Positions 11,759 to 24,649 of a stretch of DNA of 64,000 nucleotides are shown one piece after another (the stretch's first letter is position 1; each line of letters opens with the position of its first letter). The position numbers were made by a program, and so were the translations under genes. Origin of the DNA: Megalobrama amblycephala (Eukaryota > Chordata > Actinopteri > Cypriniformes > Xenocyprididae); the NCBI RefSeq assembly GCF_018812025.1, contig NC_063065.1, positions 28,605,740 through 28,669,739 on the forward strand. The letters run 5' to 3'. Under the pieces are notes generated by a model, which searched no databases, was not told the origin of the DNA, and saw nothing but the letters and a program-made list of their open reading frames with translations.

Positions 11759-12454
11759 CAGTGTAAAAAATGACCGTGATTTTAACAGTAAAAGACTGTA
11801 AAAATGCTGCAGGTGAAAAACTGTTAATTGGTTTACAGAAAGTTTCCGTACTATATACGGTGAATAACTGTAATAGATCTGACGGTACATTTAATGTAAT
11901 TTTACGGTAAAATACCGTAAATTGACATTCCCACAATTCCCTGCGTGACACTTCACATTTGATATATTTTCGTTGAAATAACTCTGTTTCTTCTTAGTTT
12001 TTCTCATTTTTTTCTAATCAGTTATGTACATTAGGGTTTTATGTTACATCTATAGTTGTTAAATTAATGTTTATTGCATTTTTAAAATGTCATGTGTGTT
12101 ACCATGATGGTGTTTAGTGTGTGTGTGAATGACACTGTGTGCACCTTCTCTATGTTAGTATTGTCCTTCTCAGCTTGTGGAAAAGCTGCTTGTGATGAAC
12201 TTTGATTCATCATGTGACTCTTATCACCACTGTGTTTGGTGATTGTCAGTGTATTATAAAGGTGCAAAACAGATATTAGTATTTCATTAGGTTGCTAAAT
12301 TAACATTAATATCAGTTAATGAAATATGTTATTTTACCGTAAATTTAACAGATTTTTTTTTTTACGTTGCTACCGTATTTTTTACGGTAAAGTTCTGGCA
12401 ACCACAGCTGCCGGTTTTTTACCGTAAATTTTACTGGGATTTTTTTTACAGTGT
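11759..12454. mobile_element. Inverted-repeat DNA element with CACTGTAAAAAA-type ends
   Basis: The left end, CAGTGTAAAAAA, and the right end, TTTTTTTTACAGTG, are near-inverted. Both flanks hold repeated 'ttacggtaaaataccgtaaa'-type palindromic motifs (11910-11925, 12335-12440). No coding capacity; superfamily uncertain. Confidence 0.55.
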
Positions 12455-12546
12455 GGAAAAGAGTGACCTGTATCATTTTTAACAATCCTCCTTTTGAGTT
12501 CCATGCAAGACAAATCAGATGGTTTTGGAAAATTGTCTACTTTTAC

Positions 12547-12967
12547 TAGTGTTGTCAAAAGTAACGACCGATACCAAGCCGGTACTGAAATTTTAAAAAT
12601 GAGAGCGCTTTTGAGCGGCTTCTTAAACAACTCTGATTGGCCATTGTGTTCACGAGCTCAACAGATATGTCTGATCAATGCTTCAAAAACATGTAAATAG
12701 ATGCTTTTCACAGAGCGCTTACACAGATACACACTGGAGCGTTTGAAAGCAAGCCATCTATCCAGCGGACGATCCATCGATAGACGCATGCTTTCAAACA
12801 TTCCCATGCGTTAATCATTGTAGCCAATCACAGACATATATTTTGAGCGTGTGAACACAATGGCCAATCAGAGGTGTTTACGAATCTGCTCAACATGGCT
12901 CAAAGCATCACATTTTTAAAATGTCAGTACCGACTTAGTATCACGGTCAGTACTTTTGACAACACTA
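12547..12967. mobile_element. hAT-like MITE
   Basis: The 17-bp inverted ends are TAGTGTTGTCAAAAGTA and TACTTTTGACAACACTA, a perfect match. The flanking 8-mers ACTTTTAC and ACTTTGGC agree at six of eight bases, suggesting a decayed 8-bp hAT target duplication. The body includes 'tgattggcc' and 'ggccaatca' blocks. No transposase. Confidence 0.7.
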
Positions 12968-13011
12968 ACTTTGGCCCAACCAAGCTAAAAAGCTTGTCGG
13001 ATGTGACCTTC

Positions 13012-13575
13012 AAGGATTAGTCCTTTAGTTCTTTCTTCAGTCGAAAAGAAATTACGTTTTTTGATGAAAACATTCCAAAAAATAAATATATTCCAAAATA
13101 TATGTCTGTCTGATTATTCTCCTTATAGTGGACTTCAGTGGCCTCCAGACGGTTGAAGGTCAAAATTACAGTTTCAGTGCAGCTTCAAAGGTCACCTTCC
13201 CTATTCAACTTACGGAACGAACGCAGCGCCAGTTCCGTTTTTTCCGTAAGTAGAATAGGGAAGGCGTAGGACATACAGCGTAAGCTTTTTGAAGAATACG
13301 GAAAGCGGAAGCATGTGCAATGCGATCATTTCTGTTTATAAAGCATCCGATCATTTCGTTAGGTAAGTCCCATTTTCCTCGTCTGGTATTGTTTTAAAAA
13401 AAAAATGTACCTTCAACCGTTTGGAGGCCATTGAAGTCCACTATAAGGAGAATAATCCTGGAATGTTTTCATCAAAAACCTTCAATTTCTTTACAACTGA
13501 AGAAAGAAAGACATGAACATCTTGGATGACATAGGGGTGAGTAAATTATCAGGAAAATTGTGGATTAATCCTTTG
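13012..13575. mobile_element. Inverted-repeat element related to the Angel-like group
   Basis: Left part 'tctttcttcagtcgaaaaga' and right part 'tctttacaactgaagaaaga' are inverted, within ends of AAGGATTA and TAATCCTTT type. A partial relative is at 35515-35745. The centre shares 'agaatagggaaggcgtagga' with the elements at 10753 and 19973. Confidence 0.5.
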
Positions 13576-14768
13576 ATATTGAATAGTAAGGCTTTCTGGA
13601 AAGTGCGGAAAACCAGTTTTCAGTTACAGCTGTGAAAGGAAAGCGAAGGCAAAATCTGTTCAGATCTATGTACTTTTATCAGTTATGCATATTTGCACAT
13701 TAAAACTGTGGGCTGCAAATGAGCAAACCAGCATTTAATTTATCACATTACCAAGGCTGTTTAATAAATCTCTATGGCTTCATGGGAGTTTTGCACTGGG
13801 TTTTATTAATATTATTAATTAAAGGTTGGAAAAATCAGCCGACGGTCTTGGCCATGTAAAAAAACGTACTCATACTAATAATAAACCAAAAATAGATGTC
13901 CGCATGACTGTGCCTGGTGCGATATAAAAATAACTGTTTAAAGAATCATATTTTTTGGTACCATTAGCTCAAACTCTGGCAAATTAATCAAGAAAATATA
14001 TTACGCTGCAAGTTTTGACAGAAGAAACTGGAGATGAGTTTTCTGTCTTCTCTTGCACCGAGAGGTTGTTTAGAGTTTCGTTTGATAAAACTAATCCTCA
14101 GTCAATGTCAAATGAATTCAGGTTCCAGCAATTTGATCATAAACAGCTAACAAACGTCTGCTCGAGACGCACTCCCGCTATCTCTAAGGTTCAGTTCTTC
14201 TTCTGTCACTCAGAATAGATTTCATATCTGTGCTGCTGCTGTTGTTGTTTTGTTTTTTTTCTCTCTCTCTTATGTGCCTCGTTGCAGTTTGTCACACACA
14301 CCTTTCCATTCGCGGCAAAGCCTGTATGAATAACTGCACCTGCCGACTCCCACACCAAATTTTGCCAGGCAATAAAACAGAGTCAGCTCCAATAAAATGG
14401 AATTGTTGTGTGTGTTTGGATCACTGTTCGCCTTCTGTGGCCACTGAATTATTGAACACCTGTGTGTTCACTGAAAATGTCAGCTGTTCTTTTTTACCAA
14501 GGCAGACAGAGTCGGAGAGACAGAGGAAGCTATGCATAAACCATAAACCTCAATGGAAATAACATGGCAACTCAAAATCTATCATCTTAATTGATTCACT
14601 ACATGAATGATTGAAGTTGAAAATAATGAAAAAAAGGTGATGCGATGGCCGATGTTCAACATGGTTGCTTTTCTTTTGGGTCTTGTTAGCATTGCTAGCT
14701 ACACACTGTCAGGTCCTTCAACGTAGCTAGATAAAAATAATGACGCTACTAACTTCAGTTTTCATAAT

Positions 14769-14798
14769 AATGTAGCTTGTCCAGTGACAAGCTACATT
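14769..14798. repeat. Perfect 13-bp hairpin
   Basis: AATGTAGCTTGTC, a 4-base loop (CAGT), then GACAAGCTACATT. It is probably a piece of an old DNA transposon, since similar words (tagctac, agctagata) lie around it. Confidence 0.5.
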
Positions 14799-15433
14799 TT
14801 CTGACAAGTAGCGACGTTGCATGATACATACTGTGACACTGGATTGCACTACGCCTGCGGCTTTAGCTGAGAGAATGTAACAAAATTCCTCCTAAAATAT
14901 CCTCTCTCTCATATGAATCATTGTGAAGGGTGATTCGTTTTACGTAATTGTGTCATTAGGTTGGTTCATGCAAATGAAAAATGGTTCAAAAATGACTGTT
15001 ACTCATTGCAGCCCTGAAGACGATGTGTTGTACTTCATTTTGCATCTTCTTTTTTAGTGTAATATTTAGTTAAAGTTGTAGTTGTGTTTAGTTTAGTTTA
15101 GTTCTGTATTGTTTTTGTGCCAGATAAATTATGCTCTGGTTATGAAACATATTTGGCAAGTTGCCACAAAAGCTGTATCTCGATAAAAAATTAAGGTCAG
15201 AATCAAAGTTTGTTACGAATGCTGTCCTGTTGTTAGTGCTGTGATTTTACTGAAAAAGTTTATTATAGGCTATATACAGTAGGTTCAATTCCAACTTGCC
15301 TCATAATGTGACAACATGCCAATATCAGTGTTATTGTAGTATTATTTATATACTATTATAATATTTATTAATATTTTGAAAGAGCTTTTTTTATATTGTC
15401 GGTTTTTGTTCAAAGTTTTAATAACTTTTTATT

Positions 15434-15434
<1 letters not shown>

Positions 15435-15523
<89 letters not shown>

Positions 15524-15846
15524 CAGTATATATTAGTGCTGTCAAATTGATTAATCATGATTAATCGCATCTAACATAAGTTTGTGTGTGTATATATTAT
15601 TAAATTTATATTATATATATGTGTGTGTGTGTGTGTGTGTATTATATAAATGTAATAATATATACACACATTATGTAAACAAACTTTTTTGTTAGATGCG
15701 ATTAATCATGATTATTTTCAGCACTTATTTACATATATATAAATGTGTGTGTGTATATAAATATATTAGTATATACCCATTAGTGCTGTCAAATTGATTA
15801 ACCGTGATTAATATTATATATATATGTATATAATATATATTAGTGC

Positions 15847-15924
<78 letters not shown>
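15435..15924. repeat. Compound (GT)n/(AT)n microsatellite with small MITE ends
   Basis: GT then AT runs at 15435-15520, further GT and AT runs at 15584-15655, and a long AT run at 15858-15924. A short element with ends TAGTGCTGTCAAA (15533) and 'ttttcagcactta' (about 15727), and inner inverted 'gattaatcatgattaat' words, sits inside. A second partial end is at 15781. Confidence 0.75.
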
Positions 15925-15925
<1 letters not shown>

Positions 15926-16332
15926 TAAAGCACTAAAAAAATTTGTTTTGTTTTTAATATTTGATATGAGGAAAATATTTTAGAATTTTTCAAATATTTT
16001 AAATATGAGGGAAGAACAAAACACTACACTTGGTTAAGGTATTTATCTGACAAAATTATTGGCAAAAAAAAAATTGTCAAATTACATCTACAGGTTTTAT
16101 TTTGCTATGCAAAAAAATGCATAGAAAAACAAAAAGAACTCACAGGAAAAATCATACACTGAATACAACATAATCAGTTATTAATATTTTTTTGGCTGTC
16201 TCTTGTTTTTGCACACCCTGGCCAAAAATTATGTCACTCAATTTGGCTTATCACAAATAAAACAAACGACAGTCTTTACAATATTTGAATAAATGGTGAT
16301 GATGTCAATTAAACTGATGGATGTCAATTAAA

Positions 16333-16396
16333 CGGATGGATGGATGGATGGATGGATGGATGGATGGATGGATGGATGGATGGATGGATGGATGGA
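16333..16396. repeat. (GGAT)n microsatellite
   Basis: About fifteen tandem GGAT units, uninterrupted. Confidence 0.95.
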
Positions 16397-17036
16397 GTTT
16401 AACTCCTAGTTTGGAGTAGCATCCCAGATAAGCATTTCTTTACTACTATAATGCTGATGTGAGAGATAAACAGGGAATGATTTTAGTGCTGGATAAAAAT
16501 CACTTCATCCAATTATCTGCTTTGGCTGTTTGGGATGCGTGAAAGCTTCCATGTCCCAGTGGCAGCCAGTGATAGGCTAAAACCTGTCAGGCTTTGCATT
16601 TGTGGATCTCTCACAGTAGATCTCTGGCTGTTAGACGGCGTCTGCGCGCCAGCCGACGGTTCCACAAGTTTGCAGAATTGCTTTCCACAGCATGTGTGGG
16701 TAGAAAACCGTCACGTTTCACAGATATATTCATAGCTGTCTTTTTTTACAGCAGTCTATTTATATCACAGATTTTTCGGTTGTTCTGGGGTTTACGTTAA
16801 TTGCTTTCCCTTTAACTCTGTCTTTGTTCACACTAACTGTGGTTTGATTAATTATCTCTCCTCACACATCACCAGGTATGATCATTCCTTATGTGTCAAT
16901 CAGTTACGGATGAGCTTCCTCAGTGATCACGCTCATCTGGAGGTTATTTTTAGCTTCTTCACTGTGAGGATTGAGAGAGCCTGTATTGATACTGAGATGC
17001 AGGGAGAACCACTTGCATTTACACTTTAACCTTTAC

Positions 17037-18254
17037 ACTCTTAAAAATAAAGTTTCCAAAAGTTTTGCAGCAGTGCCATAAAGAACCATTTTAGGTTCCC
17101 CCCAAAAAACTTTTTTTTTCTTAATATGAAGAACATTTTAAAAATCTAAAGACCCCTTTTTCCACTAAACAGAACCTTTTGTGGATGTTAAAGGTTCTTC
17201 ATGGAACCATCAATGCCAAATAAAACCTTTACTTTTAAAGGGTTAGTTCACCCAAAAATGAAATTTCTGTCATGTCGTTCCAAACCTGTAAGACCTTCGT
17301 TTGTCTTCGGAACACAAATTAAGATATTTTTGATGAAATCTGAGGGTATTTAATCCACACATAGGCAGCAACGACACTGCACCTTTTGAGGTCCAGAAAG
17401 GTACTAAACATGTTGTTAAACCCGTCAACATGACTACAGTGGTTCAACCTGAATATTATGAAGCGACAAGAATACTTTTTGTGTGCAAAAACAGTACTGG
17501 CCAATACTGAGCCCACGTTCAGACAGAAACACTGAAGTTCTGTGACAAAAATAGCATAGCAGTATGACAATGGACAGACGAATTTGATGAATAAAGTCTT
17601 TATTTTTGTTTTGTTTTTGCACACAAAAAGTATTCTTGTCGCTTCATAATAAAATGCATTGGAGCTGTCAATCAAACAGTGCAACTTTATCAGTGACTGA
17701 GTTCTGGAAAAAAGCCCTTTATAATAAACAAATCTCTTATTTACATTGTGTTTGCAATGTAAGTTATGATGAAAGCATTCATTAGTGTGCAGAAATCGAG
17801 TTGCAATGATTCCTTGCATGCATGCGCTCAACAACATGTCTGTGATCGGCTACACAATGTTCATCACTGCAACCTTCCATGACACAATCTAAATATAATG
17901 CCATAGATCTGAATGGAATCCTATAATCAACACTTTTCACGATTAGTTAACCTTGAGAGCTGTATTAGTAAAAACATGCTAAAAGTTTTCAAGAGATTTC
18001 CACTGTTCCACATATAATGCTTAGCTATTTTATATGCAAAGATGTCAGCCAATCACAGCAGTGGGTGTTTACACTGAAGTCTCACAGTAGACACACCCCT
18101 TAAAACAGAGCGTTCAAATAAGAGGGCTGAAATCAGTGTAGGAAAAATGCCTTTTATTTCTAAATTATGACAATTTTTGAAGTAAAAAGCATATTAACAT
18201 TATAAGTGCACCCCAGGAAACATTATAAAACAATGCAGTTCATGACCCCTTTAA
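17037..18254. mobile_element. MITE (17037-17237) abutting TTAA-element sequence
   Basis: 17037-17237 starts 'cactcttaaaaataaa' and is related to the outer MITE at 6191-7911. At 'ttttaaagggttagttcacc' (17237-17256) it runs into an Angel-like end. The following kilobase ends 'catgacccctttaa' (to 18254), resembling the right end of the family at 25975. The left and right ends do not match each other, so this is probably two partial elements rather than one. Confidence 0.5.
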
Positions 18255-18299
18255 TAACTAGTTGAATAAGGCACCAGAAATCACACAGAAATTAATCTG

Positions 18300-18534
18300 T
18301 TACACTTTATTTCGGTGGTCCAAGTAACTTTGCAACTACTGTACATGTCAACTTATTCTACTAACCCAGATCTCTCCCTTAACAGTCTACTTACATTCTA
18401 CTAAAACTCTAATGAGAGATAGTTGACATGTAGTAGAGATGACATGTTGTAACTGTAGAGAGTTAGCTGATATGTAACAAAAGTTACTTATTGTTTGTAG
18501 AATGTCTACTGTGGACCATAGAAATAAAGTGTAA
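18300..18534. mobile_element. Short MITE with GGTTACACTTTAT-type ends
   Basis: Left 'ttacactttatttcggtgg' and right 'gaccatagaaataaagtgta' are inverted. The interior is also inverted ('agttgacatgtagtag' against 'ctactgtacatgtcaact'). About 235 bp, non-coding. Confidence 0.7.
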
Positions 18535-19411
18535 CCATCCGTTATAAATTAGATAAATGCATTAAATATATTTTCAATGAATATCATTGATTAACTACAG
18601 TAAAATCAATTGATTATTTCTATAAATTCAGTATTTGACAAACCCAAGAGGATTTGCACATCTTTAAAGTTTAGATGCTGCTAATACATTAATAATGTAC
18701 GTTTTTGAGTCAAAGCAAACATATGCATATGCATAGACACAATGTAAAATGTATGATCATTTGTTTCTTTTGTACCATCCTCTCAATCTCAGATTGTGAG
18801 GACTGTAACCGTGGGAAGCGTAGAATTGCAAAAAAGAAAAAAGAAAAAGCCTTCAGTCAAAAACACTAAGCGTCTTGGAGCTGTTTGACTCTTAGGGTGC
18901 TTCTCTGATGCATTATTATGTCAGTTTACATCCCAATGGGCGCCAGGCCTGCTGACTGCAAATCCAATATCGGCAAAGTGAATCTGATGTAGCCTCGCAA
19001 CTCCCCGTTGATTTGCACTGGAATCCCAGCAGCTGCTTTGCTGCAGTTGCCTGTCAGCCATTTTGTTTCACTTCATTGCTCTATAAGGAGTCCAAACCCT
19101 TGGCTTTTTTCCTCCGTTTTCTGCAGTCTTGCTTACATACAACATGCACAATAAAAAAGGAATCATGCTTGACTTTGGTTTTCTCCCTGGAGAGCGCTGT
19201 GTAAGTGAAAACTTTGAAGTTTCTTGTTCTTTGTTAATCCAGCTACTCCCCTGAGACGAGGCTTTACTGCATGTGTGTGTGAGAGAGAGTGTTTGTTGAC
19301 TGGCAGCTCCCTGAACGAGTTTGATCTATGTATTAGCTTGACCTCACATACACTGTTGTATAACTTATTTGTGCAGAAATATCTGCAGTACAACAACTAA
19401 ACTAACATTAA
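18535..19411. other. Non-coding, no gene seen
   Basis: Less repetitive sequence, with a GC-richer patch near 18890-19060. It has no splice-bounded frame with recognisable similarity. Confidence 0.35.
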
Positions 19412-19507
19412 TGGCATGGTTCAGCCAAAAATGAGCGTTCTGTCATCATTTACTCATCCTTGTGTCCTTCCAAACCTGTATGACTTACTTTCTTCTGTGG
19501 AACACAT
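19412..19507. mobile_element. Fragment of Angel-like repeat
   Basis: Carries 'tggttcagccaaaaatgagc', 'tcatcatttactcatcc' and 'ccttccaaacctgtatgac', the usual left end of this repeat (compare 22764 and 17240). There is no right end. Confidence 0.6.
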
Positions 19508-19972
19508 CAGTGGCGCCTGCAGCCGTACGCAATGTGCATACCATGAGAGGGCGCTAATCATTTTTAAATTGATTATTAATCCATCTATGAACACTTAGTG
19601 AGAAAGCAAGAGAGAATGAGAATAAAGGTGTGCGTTTGTGTGTTGTAAAGCCAAGTGTGTGTATGTGCGTGCATGGGTGGAGGATGGAGGAAAAGAAATC
19701 TGATTGGCTAGTTTAGTTTTGTTTAATTGCCGCTTTTTCCACACACGAAAAATTGAAATTACAGATAGTTAATGTTTAAAACTAAGCTCAAAATGAGTAA
19801 ACACTCTCTAAAACAGCTAAACTTGATTGAAACATTTGCGAGAAATGAATATTCTTAAATCTTTTCTCTGATTATTTTTATCAAGAGTGTCGAAAACAGT
19901 GCCATCTTGTGGCAGGTCAAATTTATTGCAGCCATAACCACGAGTGCACAGCTCCGTCGTTTTATACATTAA

Positions 19973-20782
19973 AGGATTAGTTCACTTTCAAATGAAAATT
20001 AGCCCAAGCTTTACTCACCCTCAAGCCATCCTAGGTTTTGACTTTCTTATTTCTGATGAAAAATCGGAAAATATTTATAAATATCCTGATGCATCCGAGC
20101 TTTATAATGGCAGTGAGCGATACCAAAGAGTATGAGCTGAAGAAAGTCTCCATCCACATCCATCCATCATAAACATACTCCATACAGCTCCGGGAGGGTT
20201 AATAAAGGCCTTCTGAAGTGAAGCGATGAGTTTTTGAAAAAAAAAAAAAAAAATTCATATTTAACAAGTTATGTAAGTAAAATATCTAGCTTCCACCAGA
20301 CCGCCTCCCATATTCAAATTACGGAAAAACTAGAACTGGCGTCACATCAGTCAAGCTTTTTCCATAAGTTGAATAGGGAAGGCGTAGGACGTAGCGTAAG
20401 CTTTTTGAACTGCGAGAGATTTACATTTTATTCGTACGTTGAATATGGAAGGCAGTCTGGCAGAAGCTAGATATTTTACTTCATAACTTGTTAAATATGG
20501 ATATTTTTTTACACAACTGCATCACTTCGCTTCAGAAGGCCTTTATTAACACTCTGGAGCCGTGTGGAGTATGTTTATGATGGATGGATGTGGATGGAAG
20601 CACTTTCTTCAGCTCATACTCATTGGTCCCGGTCAATACCATTATAAAGCTCGGCTGCGTCAGGATATTTATTAATATTTCTCTGATTGTGTTTATCAGA
20701 AAGAAGAAAGTCATATACACCTAGGATCGCTTGAGGGTGAGTAAAGCTTGGGCTAATTTTCATTTAAAAGTGAACTAATCCT
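19973..20782. mobile_element. Long-TIR foldback element, second copy
   Basis: Same ends as 10753-11388 (AGGATTAGTTCACTTTCAAA and its inverted partner), with TTAA at 19969-19972 and 20783-20786. Longer (810 bp) because the inner part 'gcatccgagctttataatgg' is retained. Also foldback and non-coding. Confidence 0.8.
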
Positions 20783-21206
20783 TTAAGCAAAAATAAAATC
20801 CTGACAACGCTAAATGTTTAGTTTTCTGATATAATATAATTAATTAAAATATATTAAAGTGTGGCAATAAATTAAATGTAACAACAACAATAATTTTAAT
20901 AATACCAACAGAGTTGTTTGAGGCAAGTAAATGGTGCTCAAATTATTTTATGGTTTTTATATAGTGTATATGGCAGAATATATGATAATATATAGGCTAA
21001 TATATATAAAATATGTTAGTAAATGGACTTCCATAAACCCATAGTGGTCTGGGTTCAAACATTCCAACATGCAAAGAAAAGCCCAAAGTATACTGCCCTT
21101 TTTATGCGTACGCAAGCGTACAGTGCGGGTGACGTGAATTTCATCAGAAGAGTATGCACGTACGTTGATTCACAAGGCAGTCAAAGAAAAACTGCACAAA
21201 CAGAAA

Positions 21207-21772
21207 AGTAATGCGTTTCAATATTGTATTACTCCCTAAAAAAGTAACTAATTGCATTACTTAGTTACTTTTTATGGGAAGTCATTTTTTACATTACTTT
21301 TGCATTACTTTTTCCCATCTGGGCTGGGCTTGCTTGCTCAAAAAAAAAAAAAAAAAAAGTGACAAATGTAAAGGCCCTTTTCACACCCTAAGTGAAATGA
21401 ATAAGCCCTCAGGCTGAAGGAAATGCAAATTCACGCCTGTACAGTAGAGGGCGCAGCTCAAACAAGAAAGTTCAGCACTCTTCAACAAAATAAAAACAAA
21501 AAATGAAACAAATGTGATGTTTATCTAAAATCATTTTTGCTTATTAGTTTGGTTGAATTAGGACTGGGGTTGGATTTCTCTCAGGATGGCGACAGGAGAG
21601 CTGTCACTCAATAAATGGGAAATCAAAGTAACTTGTGTTACTTATTTGAAAAAGTAACTCAGATACTGTGTTGTAAATTTAAAAGTAATGCGTTAATTTA
21701 TTAGTTACATAGAAAAAGTAATCTGATTACATAACTCGTGTTACTTGTAATGCATTACCCCCAACACTGCTT
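21207..21772. mobile_element. hAT-like degenerate element
   Basis: Begins 'aagtaatgcgtttcaatat'. It ends with several copies of 'taatgcgtt' and 'aaagtaatctgattac' words and the terminal 'acccccaacactg', recalled from common fish hAT elements. The ends are inverted only approximately. Includes a poly(A) run near 21340. Confidence 0.45.
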
Positions 21773-22411
21773 ATTTCATTTTTTATTTTTTTTACATGAA
21801 ACATTCAAAAAGCAATGTATTGTCATTTTGCTGAAATGTCGTCACAGGCACATTTTTCTTATTAGCCTGGTTGTGCAACTGACATGAGAAACAGACTAGA
21901 ATTGAAGTCATTTTTCATTAATAATCTCCCCCTCCTTTGAGCTATAAACTCCAGAACTGCCAGATTAATGAGTTCAACTCGAGAATCAAATGAGTGAACG
22001 CTGTTGTTGTTTTGAGTCTGTTCTTTTTAATGAATTGGTTGATACAGTTCACAAAACCGATTTGAATAATTGGTTCGTGAATCAGACTGATCCAGTTCTC
22101 AAGTTCATAACTCAATGACTCAAAGATCCAGTTTTAGTGTTGAACAGCTCACTGAAAGAGGAAGATAAAAACAACTTATATCTCATAACAAAGGTCAATA
22201 ACGACTTAAATTTCTGTCTGATCATCACACAAAACTATTGTATGACTTCGGAAGACTTTAAATATAGCAGCTTTTTTTTATGGAACGCATTTTGGTTATT
22301 CGTGGTCAATGAACTGTTGTTTTATGAAAAATAATACAGCAAATAATGATTCATTTGGGTGAGCTTACATTTAAAATGATTGTTCTCTATTTTCTTTTTT
22401 TATACTCCTAG

Positions 22412-22550
22412 GACGAAGAGAATGAGCCACTGTTACCGTGTTGAGTATCGTCACATGGAGAGGACCCTGTCCCAGGAAGAAGTGCGCATTATCCACTCAG
22501 CCATTGAGCAGGCAGCCGAAAAAGAGCTCGGAGTCCAGGGAAGATACTGA
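22412..22550 (+). CDS. fars2: Mitochondrial phenylalanyl-tRNA synthetase, last coding exon
   Basis: A pyrimidine-rich tract and acceptor (tactcctag) precede a 139-nt exon: one base completing a split codon, then 45 codons and TGA at 22548-22550. The peptide includes [20 protein letters not shown], followed by [10 protein letters not shown] and a terminal GVQGRY. This matches the C-terminus of vertebrate FARS2, the matrix enzyme that charges mitochondrial tRNA-Phe. The segment is the end of the anticodon-binding (FDX-ACB) domain, with its SHCYR and RHMERTLSQ strands. The exon looks intact, with no stop or shift. Earlier exons were not found in 1-22411, so they should lie left of the window, and the last intron exceeds 22 kb. 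nrn1 follows on the opposite strand, as in other vertebrates. Confidence 0.95.
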
Positions 22551-22763
22551 ACATTCACAAAAAAAAACACATGACGATGTTCCAGATTCACAGATGTAGT
22601 CGTATCTCTCTGTGGAAACTCTTTTTAAAGCAGCTACAACTGCACATAGTTGGAGACTTGAACCAAAATGTCATTATTTACTCGCCATCTTGTTCTTCTA
22701 AACCTTTAAGCAGAATGTTGAAAAACCTTTATGCAGCTTTTTTTCCAAATAACAACATTACTA

Positions 22764-23105
22764 ATGGCATAGTTCAGTCAAAAATGAAAGTTCTATCATC
22801 ATTTACTCACCCTTATGTCGTTTGAATCTGTTTTTTTGGAACATAAAATAAGATATTTTGAAGAATGTTGGTAACCAAACAGTTTTTGTCACCATTGACT
22901 TTCATTTTATGTTTTGTATGAACATACAACAGTAGTTGTATGACTACTTTTTGATACTTTTCCCCAGCTTTAATGGTACATTGTTGAAGCTTGACAGATT
23001 TGGCCACTATAAACTATAACTGTGTGGAAACTGGAAGGTAAAAAAACAGAATACAGGTTTGAAATGACAAGAGGGGGAGTAAATAATGACAGAATTGTCA
23101 TTTGG
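22764..23105. mobile_element. Angel-like element just 3' of fars2
   Basis: Left end 'gttcagtcaaaaatgaaag' with 'atcatttactcaccctt'; right end 'ggagtaaataatgacagaat', its inverted partner. Non-coding. It starts about 210 bp after the fars2 stop codon, so it may lie in the 3' untranslated region. Confidence 0.65.
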
Positions 23106-23714
23106 AGGCAAACTTTCCTTTATCATTTGCAAGATTTGACCTTGAAATGACCTTTTGGGTCATAATAACCTCTCTAGACCTGACTGCACTCACTTCCACA
23201 CCGCAGGCTGTCTCTAGCTTTATAATGGTACAAACAGCCAGATTTAACACAAATGTCAAAGAGGCCTTTTACACACCTGGATCCATGCCAGCCTGATGAT
23301 CAGCAGGAAACAAGAGTTCTTATTTCTAGATTTGTGTTTTCTTAAGAAAGATATGAGAGAGCCTATAATGAGCTGCTGCCCAGAAATTAGCAAGATAATG
23401 AAACGCTTTCTCAAAGTCACTCCACAGTAAAATGGCAAATGGGAGACTAACAGATCATCATTTGTAGTAGAAAATAAAACTGTTGTTCAGGTGTAATTAT
23501 GTCGATGTGCCCTTTATTGTATACTCCAATAGCCATACTAATGCTGCAGACTGGGAGTACCTGGAATTATTTTCAATTTAATATCCCATAAGTTGTGGTT
23601 TTGTGTGTGTATGGAAAAAAGGAGTCACTCCTACTTCATCAGACTCATGATTGTTGAGTGAAATTCTGACTATAGCAACATGTTGGCGTGTCACAGCTGT
23701 AAACATAATAAATG

Positions 23715-23925
23715 CATTGTAAAAAGGAATTGTTGGTTTAATTTAAAGTAAGTTACCTGGTTGCCTCAACATTTTGAGTTCATTGAAAATCAAAAATTTG
23801 AGTTAATACAATGAAGGTGATTGGTTTAGAAACATAAACGCAAAATATTATGTAATCTGAACCACATTAATTATCTAAGTTGATTTGACAAAAGAAAAAA
23901 AATGACAAATCATGAACATTTTACA
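23715..23925 (+). mobile_element. Small MITE, copy also in nrn1 intron 2
   Basis: Shares 'gaattgttggtttaa', 'gagttaatacaatgaagg' and 'tttgacaaaagaaaaaa' in the same order and orientation with 57691-57915. Non-coding. Confidence 0.7.
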
Positions 23926-24169
23926 TTGCACGGATGTAAGCATGAGAGTGATTTGTGAGCTTCAGCGGATACAGACTATTTGACATCATTGTCCAGATTT
24001 TGAACTTTGGAATTAAATTATTAAAATGGTACCATTCATAAGTTTGGGTTCAGAAAGACTTTTATTTTTGGAATTATTCAGCAGTGATGCATTAAATGAA
24101 TCAAAAATGGCAGTAAAGACATTTTTATCGTTACAAAAGATTTCTAATTCAAATAAAATGCTGGAACAA

Positions 24170-24649
24170 CTAATTGACCCTTCGCCGGGAGTTTGATTGA
24201 CAGGCGATCTAACCAATCATAACGCCGAATCCGCCATTTTGTCCAGCAAAGCAGTCAGGAGTTAGAAGATTAACCTCGGTGGACTTGAACTTGAAAAATG
24301 GTGTGTACTGACGTCTTTCTGCATTTTAAACCACATTCCTTCTGATGTTCATTCATGTTTATTTGATTATATAAATGAACAAGTAGGAAGAGATGATCGG
24401 TTCACAAGCCAATTGAGCTGAGGCGCTACAGCAATCTGTCACACATTAAAGAGCCACAAAACTGTTTTTATTGTTAAAATTTCTTAAAAAATTACACAAT
24501 TTGAAAGCTGGGACTTTGTTTAATATCATAAGTAACCTGCTCTGTCTTGTCTGTTGACGTGTTCACTCTGTGTGGTGTGACAGTGCCATGGCTTGTCGGA
24601 CAAAGCAACAGTAACTAAGGGGGGCGGGTCTTTGCGAAGGTTCAATTGG
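24170..24649. mobile_element. 480-bp inverted-repeat element
   Basis: Ends CTAATTGACCCTTCGC and GCGAAGGTTCAATTGG form an imperfect inverted repeat. A related right end ('taactaagggggcgggtc') occurs alone at about 32763-32800. Non-coding; superfamily not assigned. Confidence 0.6.

Noticed and set aside
14230..14562. 110-codon frame with a hydrophobic, signal-like start and many cysteines
   Set aside because: The hydrophobic start comes from a low-complexity T-rich run; no family match and no splice context.
17319..17837. 172-codon minus-strand frame
   Set aside because: Lies within transposon-derived sequence of the TTAA group, with no recognisable domain.
1..22411. Search for the penultimate fars2 exon
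   Set aside because: No splice-bounded plus-strand stretch resembling the rest of the anticodon-binding domain was seen; it is probably left of the window.
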